Source of the DNA: Chthoniobacterales bacterium | GTDB taxonomy: Bacteria > Verrucomicrobiota > Verrucomicrobiia > Chthoniobacterales > UBA10450 | Reading direction: 5' to 3' | Length of the DNA stretch: 64,000 nucleotides | NCBI GenBank assembly: GCA_013821455.1 | Contig: JACDGS010000005.1 | Coordinates: 62,001-126,000, forward strand | Shown here: in pieces, positions 16,207 through 26,463 of the stretch | Numbering within the stretch: position 1 is the stretch's first letter | Layout: each line of letters begins with the position of its first letter | Made by a program: the position numbers and the translations under genes | Notes under the pieces: model-generated | What the model was told of the DNA's origin: nothing | What the model saw: the letters and a program-made list of their open reading frames with translations, nothing else | Databases searched by the model: none

Positions 16207-17279
16207 GCTACTCCTAACTCAGGCAGGATAAGTCTGAGATCGGCGGCCCGCGCCTGCAGACTGTAACGTTGGCTCACTGTCGCTCTGGCGCGCACACCCA
16301 TTTCTCTTCTTAGTTCTGGATTTTCAATGAGAGAGGAAAGGGCACCGATCCAATCCTGCATGCTCCTGGCCAGTAACCCGTCTGTGCCATGAGTCATTGA
16401 ATCGCGATAGGGATCTATCTCGGATGCTACGATGGGCACACCGACCACGCCTGCTTCGACAAACTTGATCTCGCTTTTGGCGCGGCAAAAGATGTTATCC
16501 AACTCAAGCGGCGCAAGAGCTATGTCCATCTTATTCTCCAGCTCAAACCATCCGGACCAATCCAGCACTGGAAACTTTCGTATTCTTTCGCCATAACTCT
16601 CCAGGCTCGATGAGATAGTTAGCGGGCCGACCAGCCACAGCTCCACTTCAGGATATTTATCCAACACATAGGCGAGCGCGTCGGCAACCTCGAGAAAGTC
16701 CACATCGTGAGTATGCGTGCCGCTTCCATAACCAATCACGACGCCTTCCTCCCGATAACTCTTAGGCAGTCGATCGGCCAACGCCTGCATCTCTATCCCA
16801 AGACTATTCCGATGGACGAAGGCGCGCTTCCCCCGCGCGCGCGCCAGTTCCGCCAGCACCGGCGTCGAAGTCACCACCGCATCGCACGCTAACAAGGTTT
16901 GCAAGTAACGACCGACACCGACCGCGTAGAGTGCCTGATCCTCTTGCGACAGATCTTTTACCGCGCGATGCGCTGAGATCAGGTCAGGCTCGAAGATTAA
17001 ATCATCGGTATCAAAAATAACCGGCTTACCCAGCCGTTGCGCGGCGGCGATCAGCTGCGCGAGCGCGGGCGACATCATCAGGCGATAAAGAACGATGACA
17101 TCGAATCGCAGCGGCATCTCGGCATCGACCTTCGCTTCCTCCCACCAATCCACCATCTCGGTTTCGTACCCGAGCAGCCGGAGTTGTTCGCTTAAATGGA
17201 GACAGCGATAGCGCGTCGTCATCGGGATCGGGCTGCCATTGGCGATGAAAAAACTTTGCGGCACGTGTGCGTTTCCCAA
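16203..17279 (-). CDS. GT4-like glycosyltransferase
   Basis: A 358-residue GT-B protein: N-terminal domain with PIPMTTRYRCLHLSEQLRLLG and PVIFDTDDLIFEPD (about residues 95-108), C-terminal domain with GVVIGYGSGTHTHDVDFLEV, ELWLVGPL, and IFCRAKSEIKFVEAGVVGVP around residues 255-275. This architecture is frequent in O-antigen and exopolysaccharide clusters. Sugar specificity cannot be read. It forms a two-gene unit with the WsaF-like gene and is divergent from the multi-domain gene at 17359 with a gap of about 80 bases, which must hold both promoters; I could not define them. Confidence 0.82.
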   Translation of the reverse strand: MGNAHVPQSFFIANGSPIPMTTRYRCLHLSEQLRLLGYETEMVDWWEEAKVDAEMPLRFDVIVLYRLMMSPALAQLIAAAQRLGKPVIFDTDDLIFEPDLISAHRAVKDLSQEDQALYAVGVGRYLQTLLACDAVVTSTPVLAELARARGKRAFVHRNSLGIEMQALADRLPKSYREEGVVIGYGSGTHTHDVDFLEVADALAYVLDKYPEVELWLVGPLTISSSLESYGERIRKFPVLDWSGWFELENKMDIALAPLELDNIFCRAKSEIKFVEAGVVGVPIVASEIDPYRDSMTHGTDGLLARSMQDWIGALSSLIENPELRREMGVRARATVSQRYSLQARAADLRLILPELGVA

Positions 17280-17358
17280 TCGGTTTCTGCCGCAGGCTAG
17301 CGCAGAAGTGGGCGCGGAAAAGTTGCAGGCCCGAAAATTAAATTCACAATCTCAGGAG

Positions 17359-20300
17359 ATGCAGCGACCTGTTGTGCTGGCGTCGTGTAGGATTCCACCG
17401 TCAGACCTTCATCCGCCTTATATGTTTGAGAAGCTTCCCAGCCTGCGCGGATTCCAACCGCAATGGTTTACTGGAGGATCGGCGGCCTATTCCTTGCCGC
17501 TCATTTACGATCTGGTTGCGCTGACCAAACCCGCGCGTGTCGTTACTCACACCTTCGGAGATGGACAGATCCATTTCGCCGTTTGTCAGGCGGTGAAAGA
17601 GCTTGGCCTAACGACTCGCTGTATCGCCCTGGGACGTGATGGCGCAATCGAAGATGAGACTTGGCGGCGTGCAGTGTTATTAGAAGAAGAGTTATACCAA
17701 AACGTCAGCGAGCTACGCGCGGACGTGTCGAGCGCGATAGGAGGGGAGATCGACCTCCTCTTTATCGATGAGATAGATTCCGGCAACGAGCTCGAGAAAG
17801 TTTTGTCAACCTACGAACCGCTTCTTGCGCCGTCAGGATTGAGTTTATTTCATGGTCTCGCGCTCGAACGTGCCGACGCGCCTGGACCTGTCTGGGAGAA
17901 ATGGATAGCTAACCGTCACGCTGTTCGATTTTCCACGGGGATAGGTCTCGGAGTAGCCTCGGCTATTTCTAAGAATGATCTCCTCGAACAAAGATTCGAT
18001 TGGCTTTTCCATGAGAGCCACGCTGCGGACTTGAATATCTTCTATCAACTCGCCGCCGAGCGCATGGACGCACAGCATCTCGCGACTGAGGCCGCGCGCG
18101 AGGTCGCGTCTCTCACTGCGCGCCAGGTGTGGCTCGATACCATCCTCGATGAGCGCCGCGAAACGCAGCGCATCCTCAAGGAACAAGGAGAAACTCTCGC
18201 GAACTTGCAACCGCGCTTTGAAGCCTGGCAGCGCGATCGCGACTCGCTCCGGCGCGATCGCGCCAAGGCGCAGCTCGTGATGGATGCGCAGCTTGAGCAG
18301 CTCAAGCATTGGACCAGCGTCGCGCAGAGATACCAGGCCGACCGCGACCGCTATAAACTCCTGGCCAAGGAACAGAAAGAGGTCATAAGAGCTGCCCAGA
18401 AAGCCTGCCGCAAAAAAGGGCGCTGCTTTCCTTCGCTACCCGGCGAAGAACCGAAAAAGCCGCGACCGATCGGAGAGAGAATTTTGCGCGAACTCAAACG
18501 CGCTCCCGCGAACCTTCTCCGTCGCAAAAGAGCTATCGCCACCGAGCCATCCGCTCTGGTTAAGAGTGTTAGCAGCGCCCGCGGAGACGGACCTAAGACA
18601 GATCAGGAACGTTACGCCGAATGGATCGAGCAACATGAGCCTAACGAGAATAGCTTGGAAACTCAGCGCCGCGAAAATGTCGAGTTAGTCGGCGCCCCAA
18701 CGATCAGTCTGCTCCTGCCGGCCTTTAACACTCCCGGGCCCTTTCTGGAAGAAATGCTGGCATCAATCACAGCGCAGACTTATTCGCACTGGGAACTCTG
18801 CCTCGTCGATGCCGGCTCCAGCAACGCTGAAACTCTCGCCGTTCTGGAGAAGCAACGCGCCATGGCCGACCAGCGCGTCAAAATCGAACGCCTAACGAGT
18901 AACCTGGGCATCGCCGAAAATACCAATCGCGCGCTGGCCCTGGCGACGGGCGACTTCGTCGCTTGTGTGGACCACGATGACTTACTCGCGCCCTTTGCGT
19001 TGCACGAAGTCGCGCGCGCCATTCTCGCCTCGCCGACAGCGGATATGATTTACAGCGATGAGGATCGCTATAGCACGGAAAGCCATCGGCATTCACCCTT
19101 TTTCAAGCCGGAATGGAGCCCGGAACTTCTTTGCTCCTTCATGTATGTTGGTCATCTCACCGCGTATCGACGCAGCCTTGCCGTAGAGCTAGGTGGTTAC
19201 CGGAAGGAATTCGACTTATCTCAGGACTATGACTTCGCGTTGCGCGCGAGCGAGCGGGCCCGCGAAATAAAACATATCCCACACGTGCTCTACCACTGGC
19301 GAGAGCATCCTGCCTCGGGCTCAGCCGGGGGAAAGCCAGAGGCTCGTAAGACCAATCTCGCCGCTCTGGCCGACGCCATGCGGCGGCGAAATCTCCCCGC
19401 GGAAATCATCGAATATCCCACTGCTAACCGCGCCCGCCTAACGATAACTAGATGGCCGCGCGTATCGATCATTGTCACGACCGACTCACCCACGCGCGGA
19501 CGAGCCTGTGCCCTCGAGTTACCGAAGAATACGAATTATCCGAATCTAGAAATTGTTATCGTCACTAATAGTGGCCTCGCAGAAACCCTGGAAAACGCCG
19601 CGCCCAAATCCATCTCCCTTAAGTTCGTTCCCTACGACAAACCGTTTAACTTTTCCGATAAGTGCAACGTCGGCGCGGCGGCGGCCACGGGAGAGCGCCT
19701 TATCTTTTTCAACGACGACGTCGTGCCGATCGAACCTGGATGGGTCCAGGAGCTCATCGAACAACTAGAGAACCCTGAGATAGGCGCGGTCGCGCCCAGG
19801 TTACTTTACGAGAGCGGTAAAATTCAACACGCCGGTCTGGTTACTGGAGTGAGAGGACTTGTCGGCACCGCCTGTCACCAATGGCCGGCCGACTCATCGA
19901 GTTACTTTAACTTCGCCCAGTCGCTGCGCGACGTTTCCGCGCTCTCTGCCGCCTGTCTGGCGATGAGACGCGACGACTTCTTTCGCCTCGGCCAGTTTGA
20001 TTCGACAAACAGTCCCATTGCACACTCGGACATTGACCTATGTTTCAAGATTCGCGCCGCCGGCTTGCGCTGCGTTTATACGCCTTTTGTTACCATGACT
20101 CATCTGGGTCACGCTTCCATCAGCACGCTCGAGCTGAAGGAAACAACTATCTCGAGAGATCGGGCCTCGATCTATCTCTGGCAACGCTGGGCTGGCTACA
20201 GCAGTCACGATCCCTACTATCCCGAGAACATGCGCGACTGGCTTTATCAGGATTCACCCACACCTATTCGTATGTGGGGAAGCAACTGTCCGGGCGCGAC

Positions 20301-21405
20301 CCTGCGCGAGACTCATCTTCTTCTCGTTAGTCATGATCTGAGCTGGAGCGGCGCGCCGTTGCTCCTCCTTCATACCGCCGTCTGGTGCAAGGAACATGGC
20401 TTCTTTGTCGTCGTCGCTGCGCCGCAGGAAGGTCCGCTGCGGGAAAAATTCACGGAGGCCGGTCTGCCGGTTATCGTCGATCCGCTGGCGATTCAGGGTC
20501 ATTCTTCCTTCGCTGAGTTCGCCCGCGAGTTCGATTGCGTTTTGGCCAGCACCATCTTTGGCGCGCCGATCATCCTCGCGGCCAAGACGGCCGGCGTGCC
20601 CCATCTTTGGTGGATTCACGAAGGCCAGGTGGCGGAGCACTATATCATGGCGGATATCAATCTCCGGAGCGCTTTGAAAGCGGCCGATCTCATCGTCGCG
20701 CCGGACACTTGCAGCGCTCAGATTTACCAACTCTTCACCGAGCGCGAAGTGCGCATCTTGAACAGCGGTATTCCCGATCCCTGCCTAACGACTAAAGGTC
20801 TTCCCGCGCGCGAGAGTAAGATAGTTAGATTCCTTTTGCTCGGCACGATCGAAGAGCGCAAAGGACAGCGCGTCTTTCTCGAAGCGCTGGCCAAACTGCC
20901 CGACCACACTTTTTCACAGGCGGAATTTCAAATCGTCGGGCGGGCGCATGACGACGCCATCGTGCGCGAGATCGAAGAAGCTACGCGCAAGTATTCCCAG
21001 TTGTCCTATCACGACAGTGTGACTCATGAAGAGGCTCTCGCTTTCATTCAAGCCAGCGACGTTGTCGTTTCCGCTTCCTGGGATGAAACCGGGCCGCTTA
21101 TTTTGATGGAGGCCCTCGCGCTCGGGAAACCTATCCTAAGCACAAAGGTCGGCGCGGTGGCCGAACACTTATCCGGTGAAGAGATCGGTTTGTTCTTCCA
21201 ACCCGGCGACGCCACGGCGCTGGCGCTAGCCATGCAGCGCCTGGTGCGCGAGCCCCGGCTGCGCCAGGAGTTCGCGAGGAAGGCGCGCCCGGCCTACGAA
21301 CAACATTTTACCTTCGCTCGCTTCGCGGAAGGATTTGTTACTTTGTTGCGCGAAGCGGTGAGCTCAAAACGGCCCATGTCCAGGCCCACACTCGCGCAAT
21401 CGTAA
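17359..21405 (+). CDS. Four-part methyltransferase-coiled coil-GT2-GT2-GT4 protein
   Basis: A 1348-residue cytosolic protein. Start 17359 (MQRPVVLAS) is preferred because upstream starts overlap the divergent gene; ATG 17422 is an alternative. Residues about 25-230 resemble a Methyltransf_24 domain but lack a clean motif I. Residues about 250-350 are a charged coiled coil. The first GT2 domain (about 448-660) has ISLLLPAFN, the VDHDD acidic motif near 534 and DYDFALR. The second GT2 domain (about 700-925) has VSIIVTTDSP and FFNDDVVP near 784. The GT4 domain (about 985-1340) has LLLGTIEERKGQ and the E-x7-E motif in DETGPLILMEAL near 1240. Such tandem glycosyltransferases can build oligosaccharide repeats on one scaffold. 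Five dispersed nonamers lie in it, unlike in the operon downstream. The next gene begins immediately after its stop (TAAATG). Confidence 0.88.
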   Translation: MQRPVVLASCRIPPSDLHPPYMFEKLPSLRGFQPQWFTGGSAAYSLPLIYDLVALTKPARVVTHTFGDGQIHFAVCQAVKELGLTTRCIALGRDGAIEDETWRRAVLLEEELYQNVSELRADVSSAIGGEIDLLFIDEIDSGNELEKVLSTYEPLLAPSGLSLFHGLALERADAPGPVWEKWIANRHAVRFSTGIGLGVASAISKNDLLEQRFDWLFHESHAADLNIFYQLAAERMDAQHLATEAAREVASLTARQVWLDTILDERRETQRILKEQGETLANLQPRFEAWQRDRDSLRRDRAKAQLVMDAQLEQLKHWTSVAQRYQADRDRYKLLAKEQKEVIRAAQKACRKKGRCFPSLPGEEPKKPRPIGERILRELKRAPANLLRRKRAIATEPSALVKSVSSARGDGPKTDQERYAEWIEQHEPNENSLETQRRENVELVGAPTISLLLPAFNTPGPFLEEMLASITAQTYSHWELCLVDAGSSNAETLAVLEKQRAMADQRVKIERLTSNLGIAENTNRALALATGDFVACVDHDDLLAPFALHEVARAILASPTADMIYSDEDRYSTESHRHSPFFKPEWSPELLCSFMYVGHLTAYRRSLAVELGGYRKEFDLSQDYDFALRASERAREIKHIPHVLYHWREHPASGSAGGKPEARKTNLAALADAMRRRNLPAEIIEYPTANRARLTITRWPRVSIIVTTDSPTRGRACALELPKNTNYPNLEIVIVTNSGLAETLENAAPKSISLKFVPYDKPFNFSDKCNVGAAAATGERLIFFNDDVVPIEPGWVQELIEQLENPEIGAVAPRLLYESGKIQHAGLVTGVRGLVGTACHQWPADSSSYFNFAQSLRDVSALSAACLAMRRDDFFRLGQFDSTNSPIAHSDIDLCFKIRAAGLRCVYTPFVTMTHLGHASISTLELKETTISRDRASIYLWQRWAGYSSHDPYYPENMRDWLYQDSPTPIRMWGSNCPGATLRETHLLLVSHDLSWSGAPLLLLHTAVWCKEHGFFVVVAAPQEGPLREKFTEAGLPVIVDPLAIQGHSSFAEFAREFDCVLASTIFGAPIILAAKTAGVPHLWWIHEGQVAEHYIMADINLRSALKAADLIVAPDTCSAQIYQLFTEREVRILNSGIPDPCLTTKGLPARESKIVRFLLLGTIEERKGQRVFLEALAKLPDHTFSQAEFQIVGRAHDDAIVREIEEATRKYSQLSYHDSVTHEEALAFIQASDVVVSASWDETGPLILMEALALGKPILSTKVGAVAEHLSGEEIGLFFQPGDATALALAMQRLVREPRLRQEFARKARPAYEQHFTFARFAEGFVTLLREAVSSKRPMSRPTLAQS

Positions 21406-23247
21406 ATGGATTCGCTGCCTTCAGCCTGGAATGGCGAAGCCGGGGGCGACGACAACGCATCTTCCCTGCGACCGGAGATGACTTATCGAGACTGGATCGA
21501 GGCCTACGGCCTATCTCCGGAGTCGAGCCCTGCGTTACGGAGAAGGATAAGATCCCTTCCGCAACATCCACTCATTTCAATTCTACTCCCAGTTTATAAC
21601 CCTGAGTTGGTCCATCTAGCTGAGGCCATCGCGTCGGTTCAAGCTCAAATTTATTCTAACTGGCAGCTATGTATCGCAGACGACGCCTCGACTGATGCGC
21701 GCGTTCGTCCGCTCCTGGAGAAGATCGCAACAAGTGACTCACGCATAGTCCTCACCTTTCGCGAGAAGAATGGTCATATCGCCGCCGCCTCTAAGTCTGC
21801 CCTGACTCTCGCTTCCGGCGATTGGTGCGCGTTATTGGATCAGGACGATCTTCTACCTCCTACCGCGCTGGCTTTCGTGGTCTGCGAAATTAAGAACTAT
21901 CCGGAAGCGCGGTTGATCTATTCCGATGAAGATAAGATTAACGAAGAAGGTCTGCGCTCCGATCCTTACTTCAAACCTGATTGGAACCCCGAGTTATTTT
22001 TGGGGCAAAACTACATCAACCATCTTGGTGTTTATCACGCAGGGATTTTGCGAGACTTAGGCGGTTTCCGCGAAGGATTCGCCGGCTCTCAGGACTACGA
22101 CCTCGCCCTGCGTCTTATTGAAAAGCTGCGGCCAGAACAAGTGCGACACATCCCGCGGATTCTTTATCACTGGCGCGCGATACGGGGAAGTCTCGCCAAC
22201 GCAATCGACGCCAAGCCTGACGCAACCAACGGTGCCCGCCGCGCGCTCACGGAACATCTTCAGCGCAGCGGAATCAAAGGTCAGGTTGCGGCGTGTCGTG
22301 AAAATCCGGCGCGCCACCGAGTTACTTACGAGTTACCGGAAAGCCCTCCGTTGGTCTCGATTATTATTCCTACTCGCGATCGTGTGAACTTACTAAGACG
22401 GTGTGTGGAAGGGATCCGCGAACAAACCGAATACGACCGGATCGAGTTAGTGGTGGTTGATAACGATTCTACCATAGGATCAACGCGAGATTACCTGGCT
22501 GAGTTAAGTAGGGAAAAGGATACCCAGGTCCTGCATGAGAGTGGCGCTTTCAATTACAGCCGACTCAATAACCTCGGTGCGCAAGCCGCCCGTGGAGATG
22601 TCCTGGCGTTTCTTAATAACGATATCGAAGTGGATGAGCCGGGATGGCTGCGAGAGATGGTAAGTCCCGTCCTGCAACCCAGAGTAGGTGCGGTCGGCGC
22701 GCGGCTTTGGTATCCAAATCAAACCCTGCAGCACGGCGGTGTCGTCCTGGGTCTCGGCGGGATGGCGGCGCACGCTTTCGGCGCCGTCCCGCGTGGCTCT
22801 CGCGGCTACTTTGACCGCCTGTCTTTACAGCAGGATTGTTCCGCTGTGACTGGAGCCTGCATGATAGTACGTAAGGATGTTTTCCAAGAGACTGGCGGAT
22901 TCGACGAAGAACATTTTGCCGTGAGTTACAACGATATCGATTTTTGCCTGCGCCTGCGCGAGCGCGGTCTGCGTGTCATCCTCACTCCGTATGCAAATCT
23001 GATCCATCATGAATCCGTCTCACGCGGGCGCGTTCGCACACCGGAAGCAGACGAGCAGTTCTTCCGCGAGGCTGCTGCTTTTCGAAAGAAGTGGGGCGCG
23101 CAATTGCTAAGTGATCCTTTCTATAATCCTAACCTATCATTAAAGGCGCCGGGCTTTGCCTTAGCCTTCCCGCCACGCATAGCACCTATGATTTTACCCT
23201 TTGCCAGCGACGTGCGTCTTCGCTCTGCTGAGTTAGCGCCGGCATAA
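21406..23247 (+). CDS. Tandem GT2 glycosyltransferase
   Basis: A 613-residue protein of two GT2 (GT-A) domains. Domain 1, about residues 55-290, has [12 protein letters not shown], the LLDQDDLLP acidic motif near 144 and [13 protein letters not shown]. Domain 2, about 315-590, has [26 protein letters not shown] near 402 and [16 protein letters not shown]. It resembles O-antigen and rhamnan tandem transferases and the GT2 pair of the preceding protein, suggesting descent from a common module. It would add two sugars in sequence from nucleotide donors. Start ATG directly abuts the previous TAA; rfbF follows after 2 bases. Confidence 0.9.
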   Translation: MDSLPSAWNGEAGGDDNASSLRPEMTYRDWIEAYGLSPESSPALRRRIRSLPQHPLISILLPVYNPELVHLAEAIASVQAQIYSNWQLCIADDASTDARVRPLLEKIATSDSRIVLTFREKNGHIAAASKSALTLASGDWCALLDQDDLLPPTALAFVVCEIKNYPEARLIYSDEDKINEEGLRSDPYFKPDWNPELFLGQNYINHLGVYHAGILRDLGGFREGFAGSQDYDLALRLIEKLRPEQVRHIPRILYHWRAIRGSLANAIDAKPDATNGARRALTEHLQRSGIKGQVAACRENPARHRVTYELPESPPLVSIIIPTRDRVNLLRRCVEGIREQTEYDRIELVVVDNDSTIGSTRDYLAELSREKDTQVLHESGAFNYSRLNNLGAQAARGDVLAFLNNDIEVDEPGWLREMVSPVLQPRVGAVGARLWYPNQTLQHGGVVLGLGGMAAHAFGAVPRGSRGYFDRLSLQQDCSAVTGACMIVRKDVFQETGGFDEEHFAVSYNDIDFCLRLRERGLRVILTPYANLIHHESVSRGRVRTPEADEQFFREAAAFRKKWGAQLLSDPFYNPNLSLKAPGFALAFPPRIAPMILPFASDVRLRSAELAPA

Positions 23248-23249
23248 CT

Positions 23250-24017
23250 ATGAAAGCAGTCATCCTTGCCGGCGGAATGGGCACGCGCCTCAGCGAAGAG
23301 ACTTCGCTCCGACCTAAGCCCATGCTAGAGATAGGAGGCAGACCTATCCTCTGGCACATTATGAAACTCTATTCCGCTCATGGCGTGAACGAGTTTATCA
23401 TCTGCTGTGGTTATAAGGGCTATGCGATCAAGGAATACTTTGCCAACTACTTCCTGCATTCTTCCGACGTGACTTTCGACCTCTCGAAGAACAAGATGGA
23501 GGTTCACCAGCAATTTGCCGAACCGTGGCGGGTGACCCTGGTAGATACCGGCATTGCTACCCAAACCGGCGGCCGCCTCAAACGCGTCGAGTCCTATCTC
23601 GGCAACGAGGATTTTTGTCTTACTTATGGCGACGGCCTCGCGGATGTAGATATAGGAAAGTTAATCGAGTTTCATCAGCGCGAGGGAAAGCTCGCGACTG
23701 TCACGGCCATCCAGCCTTTGGCGCGATTCGGCGTGCTTGAGATCGATGGGGCCAATGTCCTTAGCTTTCGCGAGAAACCGCAAGGTGAAGGCTCGTGGAT
23801 CAATGGCGGGTTTTTTATCCTATCTCCCAAGGTAGTTACTTATATCGATGGAGACGCCACCTCGTGGGAACGCGAACCGATGGATCGCCTCGCGCGCGAT
23901 GGCCAGATGAATGCTTATTTCCACGAAGGCTTCTGGCATTCGATGGATACCTTGCGCGATAAGAATCACCTTGAGTCGCTGTGGCACGAGGACAAGGCGC
24001 CGTGGAAGGTCTGGTAG
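23250..24017 (+). CDS. rfbF: Glucose-1-phosphate cytidylyltransferase
   Basis: A 255-residue nucleotidyltransferase that makes CDP-glucose from CTP and glucose 1-phosphate. It has the pyrophosphorylase loop [13 protein letters not shown] at residues 6-18, [16 protein letters not shown], the long conserved insert with [19 protein letters not shown], and the metal-binding [10 protein letters not shown]. Length and motifs match RfbF/DdhA rather than RmlA. Classical partners RfbG (CDP-glucose 4,6-dehydratase) and RfbH are not visible; an SDR of another kind overlaps its end. It therefore points to a CDP-activated deoxy or branched sugar. Confidence 0.93.
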   Translation: MKAVILAGGMGTRLSEETSLRPKPMLEIGGRPILWHIMKLYSAHGVNEFIICCGYKGYAIKEYFANYFLHSSDVTFDLSKNKMEVHQQFAEPWRVTLVDTGIATQTGGRLKRVESYLGNEDFCLTYGDGLADVDIGKLIEFHQREGKLATVTAIQPLARFGVLEIDGANVLSFREKPQGEGSWINGGFFILSPKVVTYIDGDATSWEREPMDRLARDGQMNAYFHEGFWHSMDTLRDKNHLESLWHEDKAPWKVW

Positions 24018-25123
24018 AGAAAAATCCTTTCGTGGTGATTCGTAACCCTATCGTAGAGGAAGACCTCAAACGCATCCACGAAGCGATCGACGCGCGTCGC
24101 AGTTTCGACGGCGCGATTTTGGTAGTTACTGGTTGTGCTGGGTTTCTCGGTTTCTATCTCACCCAATATTTTGTCCGCTACGCGCAAGAGTTGGGCGTGC
24201 GTAAAGTCATTGGGCTGGATAACTATCTGCTCGAAAAGCCAGCCTGGCTCCAGGAACTGGCCAACGACTTTGCTAGCGTTTTGGAACTGCATTCCTTTGA
24301 TATTTCGCGGGATAGTCTGAATGGGATAGGAGAAGCGCGGAATGCTCGCTACGTTATACACGCCGCTTCCATTGCTTCGCCTACTTTCTATCGCCAATAC
24401 CCTCTCGAAACCATCGACGCGAATATCTGGGGGTTGCGAAGGCTGCTCGATTTCTACCAGGGAAACGGCGCCTTGAAAGGTTTCCTCTTTTTCTCCTCCA
24501 GCGAAATCTACGGCGATCCTGCTCCAGGATTTATCCCTACTAACGAAGAATATCGCGGGAACGTCTCCTGTGTGGGCGCGCGCGCGTGTTACGATGAGTC
24601 AAAACGATTCGGCGAGACACTCTGCGCCGTTTTCGCGAAGACTTATGGTATGCCTGTAACTATCGCTCGCCCTTTCAATAACTACGGGCCCGGAATGCGG
24701 AAAGGCGACAATCGGCTTCCCGCCGACTTGGCGGCTGCCATCGTAGCCGGCCGCGATATCATTCTTCTTTCCGATGGTTCTCCGACGCGGACTTACTGTT
24801 ATGTGGCTGATGCCGTGATTGGCTACATCCAATGTCTGCTTTACGGTCACTTCGATTACTTCAATATCGGAACCGATCAGCCGGAAATCTCGGTTCGCGC
24901 GCTAGCAGATCTCTACTGCGCCGCCGGTAAGGAGATCTTAGGTTACTCTGGCGAGGTCCGCCTCGCGCAGAGCAGCGATCCCGATTATCTCACAGATAAT
25001 CCTAATCGCCGCTGTCCCGACATTCGCAAAGCGCGCGCGCAGCTTGGCTTCGTGCCAGAGGTTGGCGTTGAAGAAGGTGTGCGGCGTCATCTTGAGTTTT
25101 TGCGTCACGCTCAGCGCTCATGA
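23981..25123 (+). CDS. NAD-dependent sugar epimerase/dehydratase (UXS-like SDR)
   Basis: A 380-residue extended SDR. The start is uncertain: GTG at 23981 overlaps rfbF by 37 bases, GTG at 24002 is an alternative. After an N-terminal extension ([11 protein letters not shown]) comes the dinucleotide motif [13 protein letters not shown], the [10 protein letters not shown] strand, and the catalytic Y-x3-K in [14 protein letters not shown], a sequence close to UDP-glucuronate decarboxylases. The [18 protein letters not shown] segment is a further family feature. Neighbouring ugd would supply UDP-glucuronate, so UDP-xylose-type synthesis is plausible, but overlap with rfbF argues equally for a CDP-sugar substrate. 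Confidence 0.82.
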   Translation: MARGQGAVEGLVEKNPFVVIRNPIVEEDLKRIHEAIDARRSFDGAILVVTGCAGFLGFYLTQYFVRYAQELGVRKVIGLDNYLLEKPAWLQELANDFASVLELHSFDISRDSLNGIGEARNARYVIHAASIASPTFYRQYPLETIDANIWGLRRLLDFYQGNGALKGFLFFSSSEIYGDPAPGFIPTNEEYRGNVSCVGARACYDESKRFGETLCAVFAKTYGMPVTIARPFNNYGPGMRKGDNRLPADLAAAIVAGRDIILLSDGSPTRTYCYVADAVIGYIQCLLYGHFDYFNIGTDQPEISVRALADLYCAAGKEILGYSGEVRLAQSSDPDYLTDNPNRRCPDIRKARAQLGFVPEVGVEEGVRRHLEFLRHAQRS

Positions 25124-26463
25124 ATGTAACTATAATCGGCGCTGGCTATGTAGGCCTCTTGTCCGGCGCGTGTCTCGCCGAAAAAGGACATAGGGTAAGT
25201 TGCGTTGATATAAGTCAGCAATTGGTCGAGCAGTTAAACCAGGGTAAGCCGCACATCTATGAAGCAGGCCTGGCGGAGTTACTCGGGCGTGCGCTTGACT
25301 CAGGCCGGTTTCGAGCAACGACGGATTTGGATTCCTCACTCGATCGGTGTGACTTGGTTATCGTAGCGGTAGGAACTCCGTCTGAGAACGGCGTCATCGA
25401 TCTTAGTTCCATCGTCCAAATATCGCGCCGGATCGGTTTGTATCTTAGGACGCGCGATCGTCACCTTTCGATCGTGATAAAGAGCACCGTTGTCCCGGGC
25501 ACCACCGATACCCTTGTTCGCTCAGAGATTGCCAGTGCCTCCGGGAAAGACTTCCCAAGTTTTGGTCTTGGTATGAATCCAGAGTTCCTGCGCGAAGGCA
25601 ATGCGATTTCCGATTTCATGGAACCGGATCGTATCGTGCTGGGTTACGAAGACGACAAGACTCTTCAACTCCTGGAAGAACTGTATGCGCCTTGGGAAGC
25701 GGATAAGATCCGCGTGAATACTCGCACCGCGGAGTTGATCAAATACGCTAACAATATCCTGCTCGCGACGCAGGTTTCCACGGTGAACGAGATTGCTAAT
25801 CTCGCTGCGGCTTTGGGTAACATCGATGTCATGGATGTGGTGCGCGCGGTTCACCTGGACAAGCGCTGGAATCCTATTCTGGAAAAGGGCAGAGTTACTC
25901 CAGGTATTCTTTCCTACCTCGTGCCGGGGTGCGGGTTTGGAGGGAGTTGTTTTCCCAAGGACCTTCAAGCCCTGCGATCGCAAGGACGAGAAAAGGGCAT
26001 ACCCATGCATATGCTCAACGCTATTCTGAAGGTAAACGACTCTCAGCCTCGGCAGGTAGTCGATACGATCGCGCATGAGCTGGGCGATCTGACTGGTAAG
26101 ACGGCGCTAGTGTTAGGTCTGTCTTTCAAACCGGGAACCGACGATGTTCGTGAGTCCGCGTCTCTCAAGATCGTCCGATCTCTCTTGCAAAAGGGCGTTA
26201 AGGTCATCGCGCACGACCCCGTGGCGACTCACAACTTCAAGACCGCACTAGGAACGCCAGGAGACAAGCTTCACTACGTAGATTCCTGGACCGAGAATGT
26301 GGACAAGGCAGACATAGTTATAGTAGCGACAGCCTGGCCAGAGTACCAAGAGTTATCGCAACTGCACCTGGAGGGAAAGGTAGTCTTCGACGCGCGGCGC
26401 ATGTTCCAACCATCAGCTTTTACCAAGGGAAAGTATCTCTCCATCGGGCGGCGTATGTCATGA
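25120..26463 (+). CDS. ugd: UDP-glucose 6-dehydrogenase
   Basis: A 447-residue member of the UDP-glucose/GDP-mannose dehydrogenase family. The NAD-binding motif IIGAGYVGLLSGACLAEKG is at residues 5-23, NPEFLREGNAISDFMEPDR near 146-164, and the catalytic cysteine in GCGFGGSCFPKD near residue 276. The C-terminal domain has LGLSFKPGTDDVRESAS. It oxidises UDP-glucose to UDP-glucuronate in the cytoplasm. It overlaps the SDR upstream and the methyltransferase downstream by 4 bases each, indicating translational coupling. A GDP-mannose dehydrogenase role is less likely but not excluded. Confidence 0.92.
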   Translation: MNVTIIGAGYVGLLSGACLAEKGHRVSCVDISQQLVEQLNQGKPHIYEAGLAELLGRALDSGRFRATTDLDSSLDRCDLVIVAVGTPSENGVIDLSSIVQISRRIGLYLRTRDRHLSIVIKSTVVPGTTDTLVRSEIASASGKDFPSFGLGMNPEFLREGNAISDFMEPDRIVLGYEDDKTLQLLEELYAPWEADKIRVNTRTAELIKYANNILLATQVSTVNEIANLAAALGNIDVMDVVRAVHLDKRWNPILEKGRVTPGILSYLVPGCGFGGSCFPKDLQALRSQGREKGIPMHMLNAILKVNDSQPRQVVDTIAHELGDLTGKTALVLGLSFKPGTDDVRESASLKIVRSLLQKGVKVIAHDPVATHNFKTALGTPGDKLHYVDSWTENVDKADIVIVATAWPEYQELSQLHLEGKVVFDARRMFQPSAFTKGKYLSIGRRMS

